Shown here piece by piece: positions 51,728 through 60,727 of a stretch of DNA of 64,000 bases. A model generated the notes under the pieces. The model saw only the letters and a list, made by a program, of their open reading frames with translations. It ran no database searches and was not told the origin of the DNA. A program made the position numbers and the translations under genes. Positions within the stretch are counted from its first letter, which is position 1. Each line of letters starts with the position of its first letter. Source of the DNA: JAYPHU01 sp964611435 (GTDB taxonomy: Bacteria > Pseudomonadota > Alphaproteobacteria > Rhodospirillales > UBA2165); the NCBI GenBank assembly GCA_964611435.1, contig CAZSXT010000018.1, positions 1 to 64,000 on the forward strand, in the 5' to 3' direction.

Positions 51728-51803
51728 GAGATCATCTATTCCCGATTGGAGTTTTCGTGGTCGTCACCTTAGCCCGTGCGGGCGGGGGATCAAGCGGGGC
51801 GGT

Positions 51804-52031
51804 CTAGCAGACCAGATGCCGCCGGGGCAACTCCAGAACAGCGACTTCTTCCAGATAGGCGCGTTCTTCGTCACTGAGAGTGCCATCGGCTAGGATTTCC
51901 GCCTGAATGGCGCGCGCATCATAGCGGTAGCGGGCCGGCGTCGGACGCTTGTCCCACTTGATCGCAACGCCGATGGCAATGGCGATCAGTAAAACCGTTC
52001 CCATAAAAGTGAACACGAAATAGCCTTCCAT
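51804..52031 (-). CDS. Small membrane protein, unknown function
   Basis: 75 residues from ATG 52031, 2 bp after the stop of the next upstream gene. One N-terminal helix (YFVFTFMGTVLLIAIAIGVAI, about 3-24) and a soluble tail with a charged helix (ADGTLSDEERAYLEEVAVLE). It is coupled to the multi-pass protein encoded just upstream. Family not recognised. Confidence 0.6.
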   Translation of the reverse strand: MEGYFVFTFMGTVLLIAIAIGVAIKWDKRPTPARYRYDARAIQAEILADGTLSDEERAYLEEVAVLELPRRHLVC

Positions 52032-52033
52032 GA

Positions 52034-52615
52034 TCAAACCACTCCATTGCGCAGCACAGTTTCCACTGTGATGTTCAGCAAAATCCAGATACCTACGTCC
52101 AAGCCGACAATCGCCGCCGCTATGCCGCCGGAGATATCGACCGACGTTTTTGTCACAAACCAAGTATAGAGAAAAACCAGTCCCAACAGTCCCAAATTAA
52201 TGAACTGAGCAATCGGGCCGGTAAAAATGTCGAGGACGAACAGGATGGCGACCGGCAGATACACCAGGTTCTGGATCGCCTGGGCCCAATTGTAGGCGAC
52301 GACGAAATGAAAGAATCGATCTTCCTTTTCCAGGGCCTGGAGGAGGTAGTACATCACCAGCGGAAACAAGACCCAGCCAATCACGTAGAAGATGATCTCG
52401 ATGGAGAAATAGCGAAGAAAGGGTTCCTGAACACCGCCCATCTGAAACCGGATCAAGTGCAGCAACAGGAAAAACGGCGCAACGATCCAAGCGGCGGAGA
52501 AGGACTGCCAGAATCCGCGGGTGCTGGTGTCGAAATACGCCATGCCACCGGTATCTCCGCGGGCAAGCCGGTATGCCCCGTAAAGGGCGTGAGTTGCTTG
52601 CTGCGCGCTGATCAC
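52034..52615 (-). CDS. Multi-pass membrane protein, Yip1-like, unknown function
   Basis: 193 residues from GTG 52615. Four to five helices (about 40-58, 70-92, 105-130, 140-160, 168-188) and a polar N-terminus (AYRLARGDTGGMAYFDTSTRGFW). It begins 13 bp after dapE and is followed by the small membrane protein, so the trio is likely one transcript. A Yip1-like fold is a guess from the helix pattern. Confidence 0.65.
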   Translation of the reverse strand: MISAQQATHALYGAYRLARGDTGGMAYFDTSTRGFWQSFSAAWIVAPFFLLLHLIRFQMGGVQEPFLRYFSIEIIFYVIGWVLFPLVMYYLLQALEKEDRFFHFVVAYNWAQAIQNLVYLPVAILFVLDIFTGPIAQFINLGLLGLVFLYTWFVTKTSVDISGGIAAAIVGLDVGIWILLNITVETVLRNGVV

Positions 52616-52628
52616 GGCCTGTAAGCCC

Positions 52629-53777
52629 TTACTGATCGAAAAAATTTTCGAGGACGGTCAGATAAATCTTGGTCAGCGTCTGCATGTCTTCGACGGCGAC
52701 CGATTCGTTTGCCTTGTGCATGGTCTGACTGACCAGACCGAACTCCGCGACCGGGCAGTAATCCTTGATAAAGCGGGCGTCCGAGGTGCCGCCGGTGGTG
52801 CTGAGATCCGGATCCTTGCCGGTTACCTCTTTCACCGCCGCGGACAGAATCTCGCTCAACCGGCCCGGCGGCGTCAGGAACGACTCGCCCGACACATACA
52901 CATCCAGGTCATAGTCGCCGCCGATCCCGTCCAGTTTTTCCCGCGCCCAGGCTTCCACATCCGCCGACGTGTGCAGATCATTGAACCGCACGTTAAAGGT
53001 GGCGTTCGCCCGTGCGGGAATCACGTTGGTTGCCGGATTGCCCACATCAATGGTGGAAAATTGCAGGGTCGATGCCTGAAAATGATCACTGCCCTGATCA
53101 AGCTCGGCGGAGGTCAGTGCATCCACCATCCTGGCTAGCCGGTGGATCGGATTGTCGGCGAGATGCGGATAAGCGGTGTGCCCTTGGGTGCCATAGACCG
53201 TCAGCTTGCCGTTCAGACTGCCGCGCCGACCGATCTTGATCATCTCCCCCATATCCTTGGGATTGGTGGGTTCCCCCACCACACAAGCGTCCCAGCTTTC
53301 GCCCTTGTCTTGCGCCCAGGCCAGCAGTTTCTTGGTGCCGTTGATGGCCGGGCCTTCCTCGTCGCCGGTGATCAGAAAACTGATAGAGCCGTCGAAATCG
53401 CCGTTGCGGGCCGCTAGAAACTGCGACGCGGCATCGGCGAAGCAGCCGATGGCGGACTTCATATCCACCGCGCCCCGGCCGAACAACGTACCGTCCTTGA
53501 TCTCCCCGCCGAACGGATCGACCACCCAGGCGTCCTCATCGCCCACCGGCACCACGTCGGTGTGGCCGGCAAAACAGAAGTTCGGCCCGGCGTTGCCGAA
53601 CCGGGCATAGAGGTTCTGCACATCCGGGGTGCCGTCGTCGCTGAAAGTGACCAGTTCGCAGTCGAAGCCCAGGCCTTCCAGCGCCGTCTTCAGAACATCC
53701 TGCGCGCCGCCGTCGATGGGCGTCACGCTATTGCAGCGGATCATCGCCCGGGCAAGTTCGATCGCATCGACAGCCAT
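52629..53777 (-). CDS. dapE: Succinyl-diaminopimelate desuccinylase
   Basis: 382 residues from ATG 53777 (MAVDAIELARAM), with GGGAG upstream; a longer frame to 54086 overlaps dapD and is rejected. M20 zinc peptidase: H in FAGHTDVVPVG, D in GRGAVDMKSA, EE in TGDEEGPAINGT, H near the C-terminus (SQTMHKANE). Lysine/peptidoglycan pathway, step after DapD and DapC. Follows dapD by 17 bp. Confidence 0.95.
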   Translation of the reverse strand: MAVDAIELARAMIRCNSVTPIDGGAQDVLKTALEGLGFDCELVTFSDDGTPDVQNLYARFGNAGPNFCFAGHTDVVPVGDEDAWVVDPFGGEIKDGTLFGRGAVDMKSAIGCFADAASQFLAARNGDFDGSISFLITGDEEGPAINGTKKLLAWAQDKGESWDACVVGEPTNPKDMGEMIKIGRRGSLNGKLTVYGTQGHTAYPHLADNPIHRLARMVDALTSAELDQGSDHFQASTLQFSTIDVGNPATNVIPARANATFNVRFNDLHTSADVEAWAREKLDGIGGDYDLDVYVSGESFLTPPGRLSEILSAAVKEVTGKDPDLSTTGGTSDARFIKDYCPVAEFGLVSQTMHKANESVAVEDMQTLTKIYLTVLENFFDQ

Positions 53778-53794
53778 GGCGGCGGCTCCCGCTG

Positions 53795-54637
53795 TTAATC
53801 CCGAAGCAGGTCGTTGATGGAGGTCTTGGCGCGGGTGCCTTCGTCGACGCGCTTCACGATCACCGCGCAATAGAGGCTGGGACCGGGCGTGCCGTCGGGC
53901 AGCGGTTTGCCGGGCAAGGAACCGGGCACCACCACGGAATAGGCCGGGACCCGGCCCATGATCACGTCGCCGGTTTCCCGGTCGATGATCTTGGTGGAGG
54001 CGCCGATGAACACGCCCATGGACAGCACCGCGCCGTCCTCGACGATCACCCCTTCCGCCACTTCTGAGCGCGCACCGACAAAGCAATTGTCGCCGATGAT
54101 TACCGGGTCGGCCTGGAGGGGTTCCAGCACCCCGCCGATGCCGGCCCCGCCCGAGATATGGCAGTTCTTACCGATTTGGGCGCAGGAGCCGATGGTCGCC
54201 CAGGTATCCACCATGGTGCCTTCATCGACATACGCGCCCAGATTGACGAACGACGGCATCAACACCACGCCCGGCGCGATATAAGCCGACCGGCGCACGA
54301 CACAGTTTGGCACCGCGCGAAAGCCCGCCGCCTCGAATTCCTTGTCGGTCCAGCCGGAGAATTTGGACGGGACCTTATCCCACCAACTGCCGTCGCCGGG
54401 GCTGTTGTTGATGGTGGTCATGTCGTTCAGCCGGAAACCCAGCAGCACGGCCTTTTTCAGCCATTGATTGACCGTCCAGTCGCCCCCCGATTTCTCGGCG
54501 ACTCGGGCCTGACCCGAATCCAGAAGGTCTAGGGCGGATTCCACCGCATCCCGGCGTTCCCCGGTGGTGGCGGGTGAAATTTCGTCGCGCGCCTCCCAGG
54601 CGGCGTCAATGGCGGATTCTAACTCTGCGTGGCTCAC
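53795..54637 (-). CDS. dapD: 2,3,4,5-tetrahydropyridine-2,6-dicarboxylate N-succinyltransferase
   Basis: 280 residues from GTG 54637. Left-handed beta-helix of hexapeptide repeats (about 100-230, e.g. VVLMSFV..., IGDNCFVGARSEVAEGVIV). Uses succinyl-CoA in the lysine/diaminopimelate pathway. The region PADFRLNDMT-like (GFRLNDMTTINNSPG) is present near 73-87. Start of the dapD-dapE-membrane protein transcript. Confidence 0.96.
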   Translation of the reverse strand: MSHAELESAIDAAWEARDEISPATTGERRDAVESALDLLDSGQARVAEKSGGDWTVNQWLKKAVLLGFRLNDMTTINNSPGDGSWWDKVPSKFSGWTDKEFEAAGFRAVPNCVVRRSAYIAPGVVLMPSFVNLGAYVDEGTMVDTWATIGSCAQIGKNCHISGGAGIGGVLEPLQADPVIIGDNCFVGARSEVAEGVIVEDGAVLSMGVFIGASTKIIDRETGDVIMGRVPAYSVVVPGSLPGKPLPDGTPGPSLYCAVIVKRVDEGTRAKTSINDLLRD

Positions 54638-54739
54638 GTCTGTCTTCCCGTCTTAAAAGTCATAGAAATGCGTTTGAAGGCCGCGAAGATGGTGCACCCG
54701 CCCCATCCTGTCAATGGCCGGGATGGTTGCGCTCCGGGG

Positions 54740-55696
54740 TTAGAAGGACGCGAATTCGGCCTGCTGGAACGCCCAGCTGGCGTTGCGGCCCGCCAGTTCC
54801 TCGAAATTCACCAATTTGGCGTAGGCCGACTGATCGAAGGACTTCACCGCCTTGTCCGCTCCATGGCCGGCCTTCAGCGCCTTCAGCATATGGGTCCAGA
54901 TGCCGGTCAGGTAGCTATACGTCGGCCATTCGAACGCCGACAGGGGCGCGGGCTCCCCATGGCCGGGGACGAAAGTATAGCCCTTGTACTGCCTGAGCCC
55001 GTCATAGGCTTTGATCCAGTCGCCGGTATTGCTGACATCCAGGATGGCCAGCAGCCGCCCGCTGTAGAGCACGTCGCCGGCCAGCACCACCTTGTCGGAC
55101 GGCACCTCGGCGATCAGGGAGTTGGGCGTATGGGTGGCGCCGACGGTCTTTACCTTGAGGGTCACCCCACCGCCCAGATTCAGGGTCTTGGGCGCGTCCA
55201 GTGTCTCCACCGGCGCGTTGGGGGCCTTGATGTCGGCCGCCGCCTTGCCCGTGGCCTGCGCCACAAACTGAGCGAACATCCCGCCCATATCGTTCATGCG
55301 TTCTTTCTCTTCCTCGGAGGTGATGATCGTCGCGCCCGCGGCATGGAAGACGTCATTACCGAAATGCCGGTGGGGCTGGGAATTGGAATTGATCGCATAC
55401 TTGATCGGCAGCGGCGTGATTTTAGCAATATGCGCCACCATCTCCTTGGCCATCTGGCTCGTGTAGCCGGTGTCGAAGACCACTACTGCGGTCGTTCCGA
55501 CCACAAACGCCATGTTCATGCGATAGCCCTGGTTTTCCTCGTTGGGGCCGTCCAGGGGGCCGATCCAGGCATAGACGTGCTTGGAGACCTGCTTGGGCGC
55601 GGGCAAAATTTGCGTGGCGTGGACGGCGGGCGTCAGACTCAGCACGCCAAGGGTCAGAACCGAGAACACGAGAATGAAAAGGCGTACGAGGGGCAT
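54740..55696 (-). CDS. Secreted MBL-fold protein with altered metal motif
   Basis: 318 residues with a signal peptide (1-27, cleaved after VHA). MBL fold from about 38. The usual T-H-x-H-x-D-H block reads N-S-N-S-Q-P-H-R-H-F-G-N at 103-114, so first-site ligands are Asn, Gln, His and Arg. Later ligands look kept: His in ATHTPNS, Asp in VLAGDVLY and His in FVPGHGEP. It may bind a single or different metal. Related secreted MBL proteins occur with quinoprotein pathways. No catalytic role can be given. Confidence 0.78.
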   Translation of the reverse strand: MPLVRLFILVFSVLTLGVLSLTPAVHATQILPAPKQVSKHVYAWIGPLDGPNEENQGYRMNMAFVVGTTAVVVFDTGYTSQMAKEMVAHIAKITPLPIKYAINSNSQPHRHFGNDVFHAAGATIITSEEEKERMNDMGGMFAQFVAQATGKAAADIKAPNAPVETLDAPKTLNLGGGVTLKVKTVGATHTPNSLIAEVPSDKVVLAGDVLYSGRLLAILDVSNTGDWIKAYDGLRQYKGYTFVPGHGEPAPLSAFEWPTYSYLTGIWTHMLKALKAGHGADKAVKSFDQSAYAKLVNFEELAGRNASWAFQQAEFASF

Positions 55697-55809
55697 TGTT
55701 TTAGGTGTCCTTTGGTATCGTCGTTGGGTCTCTGTGGTGCCGCCATGGTAGAGGCTTTCAGGCCCAACTCAATCGAATTGTGATGCGAGTGATATTTGGA
55801 GAAAGGGCG

Positions 55810-56478
55810 CTACACCCCGGTCACCTCGGCGAGCCAGGCGCTCAAGGAGTTGGTGCGATAGTCGGGATTGGCGGTTTCCGCCTCCGTATGCGCCCAGGGC
55901 CGGTCGGTCATCACCCATACGGTTTTCATGCCCATCTCGGCGGCCGGTTTCAGGTTGCGGGCGATATCCTCCACCATGATGGCGTTGGCCGGGTCGAAAT
56001 CGAACACCTCGACCACTTTGTCATACACCGCCGGGTCCGGTTTCGGCCGGTATTCCGCATCGACGATATCGAAAACGCCGTCGAAATGGTGGCTAATGCC
56101 GAGCCGGTCCAGTACCCGCTCTGCATATTGTGTGGCGGCATTGGTGAACACCACTTTGCGGCCCTTGAGGATCGAGAGCGCCGCATCCAGCCTGGCGTCC
56201 GGCGCCACGGCATCGAAGTCGATATCGTGGACATAGTCCAGATAGGGTCCCGGATCCATGTCATGAACGTCCATCATGCCTTTCAGCGAGGTGCCATGCT
56301 CCCGAAAGAAGCTTTTCTGCACTTTATAGGCCTCGGCGTGCTCGATTTGCAGATAGTCGGCGATATAGCCGCACATTCGCTTATCGATCTGGTCGAACAG
56401 GTTCAATTCGACCGGATACAGGGTATTGTCCAGGTCGAAAACCCAGGTTTCCATCTCAATCAGGTGGTCATAGCTCAT
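55810..56478 (-). CDS. HAD-family pyrimidine 5'-nucleotidase
   Basis: 222 residues. Motif I D15-L-D17-N-T (VFDLDNTLYPVELNLF), motif II in KVVFTNAA, motif III Lys near 163 and motif IV in AIMVEDIARN. YPVELNLFDQIDKRM is diagnostic for the Sdt1/PhoC-like nucleotidases found beside dapD/argB in alphaproteobacteria. Cytoplasmic phosphatase for UMP/CMP or pyridoxal phosphates. Confidence 0.87.
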   Translation of the reverse strand: MSYDHLIEMETWVFDLDNTLYPVELNLFDQIDKRMCGYIADYLQIEHAEAYKVQKSFFREHGTSLKGMMDVHDMDPGPYLDYVHDIDFDAVAPDARLDAALSILKGRKVVFTNAATQYAERVLDRLGISHHFDGVFDIVDAEYRPKPDPAVYDKVVEVFDFDPANAIMVEDIARNLKPAAEMGMKTVWVMTDRPWAHTEAETANPDYRTNSLSAWLAEVTGV

Positions 56479-56874
56479 ATCCGGGTTATCCAGGGTCCGA
56501 ACCCTTTATTCTCATACAATTGCGTTCGGGCGAAAGGTTACGGGTGCAAGAAAACAAGCGCAAGGACATGCTGGCGCATATTCGAGCATTGTTTTCGATG
56601 CAGACGGGGCCTTTCCCGCGAACCCAAAGGGCGGCGTCTCTTTTGCCGGCGATGGCGTCGCCAAGCCTTGAAATATATGGATATTCCTGCGACTTGGCTC
56701 CTAGTTGCCGGAAAAACTGACTGCCGCGCAATGGATGACAATAAAGAGGCCGGACCCTGGAGTCTCTCCGGCCCGGTCAAGCAGGGGTATTAGGGAAAAC
56801 CGTCAATCCCTTGTAAATCAGCCATTTTGTCGCCATATCAGAGGAAAGTCGGTTGAAACCAGGATTGCAGACAG
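56479..56874. other. Intergenic region upstream of the diguanylate cyclase
   Basis: 396 bases between divergent genes. It holds a hairpin (GGCCGGA...TCCGGCC, 56748-56773, 12-base loop, no T-run) of unknown use. A 66-codon frame from TTG 56520 lacks domains and a convincing ribosome-binding site. No c-di-GMP riboswitch pattern is seen. Confidence 0.5.
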
Positions 56875-58290
56875 GTGCAAAATCTTAAACCGGAAGTGGG
56901 GGGCGTTGCGCTCCCCGACGAGCTGCGTTCGGCGATGGACAGTTCAGCTGATGAAATCGTCGCGGCCCTGGTCGAATCCCGATCCCGTTACAAGGACCTT
57001 GTCAATATTTCCAGCGATTTCGCCTGGGAGGTGAATGCGGACGGGATGTTTCAATTTGTCTCCACGCGCGGTGCGCTGGACTACGACGCGGACGAACTGG
57101 TCGGGCGTCCGGCGCTGGCGCTTCTCAATGTCCGGTCGGCGAAAGATGCCGAGGCTTCCCCGTTCCTCAGCTCGGATGAAAGTCAAGACGTAGAAATCGA
57201 GCTGGTGCGCAAGGACGGTGACGTAGCCGTCGTTCTCGTCTCTGCCGTGCCCATGTATGACGATATGGGCGAGTTTAAAGGCAACCGGGGCGTTTGCCGG
57301 GATGTGACCGAAGACCGCCGCCGTCAATTGGAATTGGCGGAAGCGCGCATTCGGGAAAAAGTGCTGCGGCAGATCGTCGGCATTATCCGGGACGAGGCCG
57401 ATCCTCAGGAATCGCTTGCCAGCTCAATCCGCTATATTGTCCAGGCGTCCACTGTAGACGGCTGCCGGATTTACCGGCGGGAGGAATTTGGCGATGGTAA
57501 CTTCGTGGCGGCGGCGGACTATTGCGTTACCGAGTTCACTCCGGTCGATACATTGATCACCGATAAGATCGAGGGCGCGGCCCGGGCAGTGACCATCCTG
57601 GACGGCGGCATGCAGTTTCTTGTTGTCCGGACAACGTACCGCCAGGAGGTGAACGGCGGGCTGATGGTGTGGCGTTCGACGGATCAAGGCGGCTGGGACG
57701 AGGAAGAAGTGAGCCTGGCTGAAACTTTGGCGGATCAATTGGGGATCGCCATTGAACGAGTCAATCATCATGAGCGGATCGTGCAAATTTCCCGCACAGA
57801 CGAGTTGACGGGGTTGCTGAACCGTCGCGCCTTCGTCGAGGACGAGCTGCCCCGGCGGATGTCCCGGCTGCAGCATGCGGGAATGCCCGGCGCCTTGTTT
57901 TTTATCGATCTCGACAACTTCAAAATGGTCAACGATGTCCACGGGCATAAGCGGGGCGATGAGCTGTTGCGGGAGATTGCTGAATTCTTGAATCTTCATT
58001 CCCGCCCCGGTGATGCGGTGGCCCGTTTTGGCGGAGATGAATTCGCCATGTGGCTGGACGGGATTGATGAGGAAACCGCGGCCAAACGCGCCGCCGAGAT
58101 GGTCGAAGATAGCGAACGCTTCAAGGAATATTCCGGGGATGAACGTCATCCCCTGGGCGTCTCCGTCGGCGTCGCCATGTTTAACCCGCACGATGCTGCG
58201 TCCGTCGATAAGCTGCTGAGCCAGGCCGACGACGCCATGTATCGGGTCAAACGCGCCGGTAAGGGCGGCTGGGCCCGGGCGGCAAGTTGA
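56875..58290 (+). CDS. PAS-GAF-GGDEF diguanylate cyclase
   Basis: 471 residues from GTG 56875 (in-frame stop at 56854). PAS domain about 35-150 (YKDLVNISSDFAWEVNADG), GAF about 165-305, GGDEF about 310-468. The GGDEF motif is intact (ARFGGDEFAMW), with RTDELTGLLNRRAF at the domain entry. An allosteric I-site R-P-G-D lies five residues before GGDEF. It should make c-di-GMP under control of a ligand or redox signal in PAS/GAF; soluble, no helices. Confidence 0.92.
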   Translation: MQNLKPEVGGVALPDELRSAMDSSADEIVAALVESRSRYKDLVNISSDFAWEVNADGMFQFVSTRGALDYDADELVGRPALALLNVRSAKDAEASPFLSSDESQDVEIELVRKDGDVAVVLVSAVPMYDDMGEFKGNRGVCRDVTEDRRRQLELAEARIREKVLRQIVGIIRDEADPQESLASSIRYIVQASTVDGCRIYRREEFGDGNFVAAADYCVTEFTPVDTLITDKIEGAARAVTILDGGMQFLVVRTTYRQEVNGGLMVWRSTDQGGWDEEEVSLAETLADQLGIAIERVNHHERIVQISRTDELTGLLNRRAFVEDELPRRMSRLQHAGMPGALFFIDLDNFKMVNDVHGHKRGDELLREIAEFLNLHSRPGDAVARFGGDEFAMWLDGIDEETAAKRAAEMVEDSERFKEYSGDERHPLGVSVGVAMFNPHDAASVDKLLSQADDAMYRVKRAGKGGWARAAS

Positions 58291-58292
58291 GC

Positions 58293-59075
58293 TTACTTCC
58301 CTTTGAACTTAGCGGCGCGGCCTTCCTGGTGGGCGGCAATGCCTTCATCCACGTCCTCGCTGTACTCCAGCTCCCGGCGCAGGTGATCGGATAGGTCGCG
58401 GGCCGCTTGAAAGCCTGCTTCGAATCGGGTTTTGGCGATGCGCTTTGCGCCGCGTGTGGCCAGTGGCCCGTTGGCGGCGATGGTCTCTGCGAGGCATTGC
58501 GCCGCCTGGCGCAGTTCGGATTTGGGGTAGATATATTCCACCAAGCCGTATTTATCCATCTCCTCGACAGAAATCGTCCGGCCGGTGGCGATCAGGTCCA
58601 TGGCGCGGCCGTGGCCGACAACGCCGGGCAGGCGGACCGGTCCGCCGGCGCCTGGGAAACCGCCCCATTTGGCCTCCGGCATGGTCATGGTAATGTCGTC
58701 CGCCGCAACACGGATATCGCAGGCCAGGGCCAATTCCACCGCGCCGGCCATGATCGTGCCGTTGATGGCGGCGATGGTGATCTGCGGCAGCGCCTCGATC
58801 GCGTCATAGACCCGGTTGGCGAGGAACACGATCTCCAGCACCTCTTCCTTGGCCAGGCTTGCGCGGATATCCGGATTGAGAAGCCCGGCGGAGAAAAACG
58901 TATCCCCGGCGCCGGTAAAAATCACCGCTTGGATATCGTCACTGGCGGCAAGCTGCGCCGTGATCGCTTCCAGTTCCTGGAGGTTTTCCAGCATTAGCCG
59001 ATTCTGATCATCCGGTCGGTTGATGGTGACCGTGGCCACCGGCGGATTTAACGCGAGGTCTATTTCCGCGCTCAT
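58293..59075 (-). CDS. Enoyl-CoA hydratase/isomerase family protein
   Basis: 260 residues of the crotonase fold. Oxyanion-hole segments AVIFTGAGDTFFSAGLLNPD (near 50-69) and TIMAGAVELALACDIRVAA (near 107-125), with MPEAKWGGFPGAGGPVRLPG near 134-153. Acts on an acyl-CoA double bond; hydratase or isomerase and substrate length are not decidable. Its start codon lies 13 bp after the argB stop. Confidence 0.87.
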   Translation of the reverse strand: MSAEIDLALNPPVATVTINRPDDQNRLMLENLQELEAITAQLAASDDIQAVIFTGAGDTFFSAGLLNPDIRASLAKEEVLEIVFLANRVYDAIEALPQITIAAINGTIMAGAVELALACDIRVAADDITMTMPEAKWGGFPGAGGPVRLPGVVGHGRAMDLIATGRTISVEEMDKYGLVEYIYPKSELRQAAQCLAETIAANGPLATRGAKRIAKTRFEAGFQAARDLSDHLRRELEYSEDVDEGIAAHQEGRAAKFKGK

Positions 59076-59088
59076 GACCCTTAACCGC

Positions 59089-60000
59089 TTACCCGGCCGC
59101 CTTGATTAGTGTGCCGACTCCGTGGTCGGTGAAGAGTTCCAGCAAAATGGCATGAGGTTTCCGGCCGTCCAAAATCACCGCCGCTTCGACCCCCTCTTCG
59201 ACAGCGTGCAGGCAGGTCTCCACCTTGGGGATCATGCCGCCCGAGATGGTGCCGTCGGCGATCATTTTCTCCGCCTTGGCGCTGCTGATCTCCGGGATCA
59301 ACTCGCCATTGTCGTCCTGGACACCCGCCACATCGGTAAGCAGCAGGAACCGGTTGGCGTCCAAGGCGGAAGCGATAGCGCCTGCCGCCGTATCCGCATT
59401 GATATTATAAGTCTCGCCTTTGCCGCCATAGCCGATCGGCGCGATGACAGGGATCACCTCGGTCACCTTGAAAATGTCCAGGATTTCCGTGTTGATGGTT
59501 TCCGGCTCGCCGACAAAACCTAAATCCAAAATTTTCTCGATATTGGAATCCGGGTCTTTCTTCGTGCGCCGGATCTTGCTCGCCCGGATCAAGTTGCCGT
59601 CCTTACCGGAAAGCCCGATGGCCAGTCCGCCGGCATCATTGATGGAGGCGGCGATCTGTTTGTTGATGGTGCCGGCCAGGACCATCTCTACCACCTCAAC
59701 CGTTTCCGCATCGGTGACCCGGAGTCCATCGATGAAGTTGGAACCGATTTTCAGCCGCTCCAGCATGGCGCCAATCTGCGGCCCGCCACCATGGACGATC
59801 ACCGGATGCATGCCGACTTGTTTGAGCAGCACGATATCTCGGGCAAACATGGCCGCCAGTTTCTCGTCTCCCATGGCGTGACCGCCGTATTTGATGACGA
59901 TAACCTTGCCGGCATATTGCCGCATGAAGGGCAACGCCTCCGACAGGGTCCGGGCCTGGGCGAAAACTTCGTTCTCGGATATGTCAGTTGTCTTATCCAT
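59089..60000 (-). CDS. argB: Acetylglutamate kinase
   Basis: 303 residues from ATG 60000; an in-frame TTG at 60024 overlaps the engB stop. Phosphorylates N-acetylglutamate in arginine synthesis. ATP site VIVIKYGGHAMGD near 34-46, substrate site IVHGGGPQIGAMLERL near 68-83. The N-terminal extension (about 25 residues) is typical of arginine-sensitive hexameric enzymes. argG is 29 kb away, so the pathway genes are scattered. Confidence 0.95.
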   Translation of the reverse strand: MDKTTDISENEVFAQARTLSEALPFMRQYAGKVIVIKYGGHAMGDEKLAAMFARDIVLLKQVGMHPVIVHGGGPQIGAMLERLKIGSNFIDGLRVTDAETVEVVEMVLAGTINKQIAASINDAGGLAIGLSGKDGNLIRASKIRRTKKDPDSNIEKILDLGFVGEPETINTEILDIFKVTEVIPVIAPIGYGGKGETYNINADTAAGAIASALDANRFLLLTDVAGVQDDNGELIPEISSAKAEKMIADGTISGGMIPKVETCLHAVEEGVEAAVILDGRKPHAILLELFTDHGVGTLIKAAG

Positions 60001-60020
60001 GGGAGCGGACTTTAACCGTT

Positions 60021-60677
60021 TCAATCGGGGTTCGCCAGCATTCCTAGCGCGGCGCGTAACTCGGCAATTCCGGTGTTCTTGGTGGCGCTGGTCACAATGA
60101 TTTCCGGGTGCGCCGCCACATGGGTTTTGATCTCGCTATAGGTCCGGTCGAGAAGCTTGGCGAGCGGCCCGGCCTTGATCTTGTCGGACTTGGTTAACAC
60201 GATTTGATACGACACTGCGGCCTGATCCATGAGCTTCATGGCGTCCCGGTCATTATCCTTGAGCCCGTGCCGGGCATCGATCAGCAGGCACACCCGGCGC
60301 AGCTGCACTCGAGCGCGCAGGTAATACATCACCAAATCGGTCCATTGATCGACCCGCGCCTTGGGCGCCTTGGCGTAGCCATAGCCGGGCAGGTCGGCCA
60401 GCATCAACCGGCCGCCGAGATCAAAAAAATTGATCTCCTGGGTGCGTCCCGGTGTGTTCGAGGTGCGGGCTAGGTTCTTGCGCCCGGTCAATTTGTTAAT
60501 CAGGCTCGACTTGCCCACATTGGACCGGCCGGCGAAGGTGACCTCCGGCAATTGGCTCTCGGGCATGAGGTTAAAATCGACGGCGCCGATCAGGAAAGTG
60601 CACTCGCCGGCGAACAGCAATCTGCCGTTCTCCAGGGTTTCCTGATCAAACTCGGTCTGTGGTTCCGCAGTTGGCAC
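60021..60677 (-). CDS. engB: Ribosome biogenesis GTPase EngB (YihA/YsxC)
   Basis: 218 residues from GTG 60677, which has GGAGG 4 bases upstream; GTG 60695 would add 6 residues. G1 FAGRSNVGKSSL, G3 DLPGYGYAKAPK, G4 LTKSDKIK, G5 VTSATKNTG. Needed for 50S assembly. Sits between yidC and argB in the conserved alphaproteobacterial order. Confidence 0.95.
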   Translation of the reverse strand: MPTAEPQTEFDQETLENGRLLFAGECTFLIGAVDFNLMPESQLPEVTFAGRSNVGKSSLINKLTGRKNLARTSNTPGRTQEINFFDLGGRLMLADLPGYGYAKAPKARVDQWTDLVMYYLRARVQLRRVCLLIDARHGLKDNDRDAMKLMDQAAVSYQIVLTKSDKIKAGPLAKLLDRTYSEIKTHVAAHPEIIVTSATKNTGIAELRAALGMLANPD

Positions 60678-60727
60678 GTTTCCTCCTTCGTCCACGGTCC
60701 GCCGGTGGGATCACCGGCCCATCGGGT

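Noticed and set aside
52629..54086. Longer reading of dapE starting at 54086
   Set aside because: The extra 103 residues are Arg/Gly-rich shadow of dapD; DapE homology and a ribosome-binding site begin at 53777.
56520..56720. A 66-codon frame from TTG upstream of the diguanylate cyclase
   Set aside because: No family match by eye and a weak start; not enough to call a gene.
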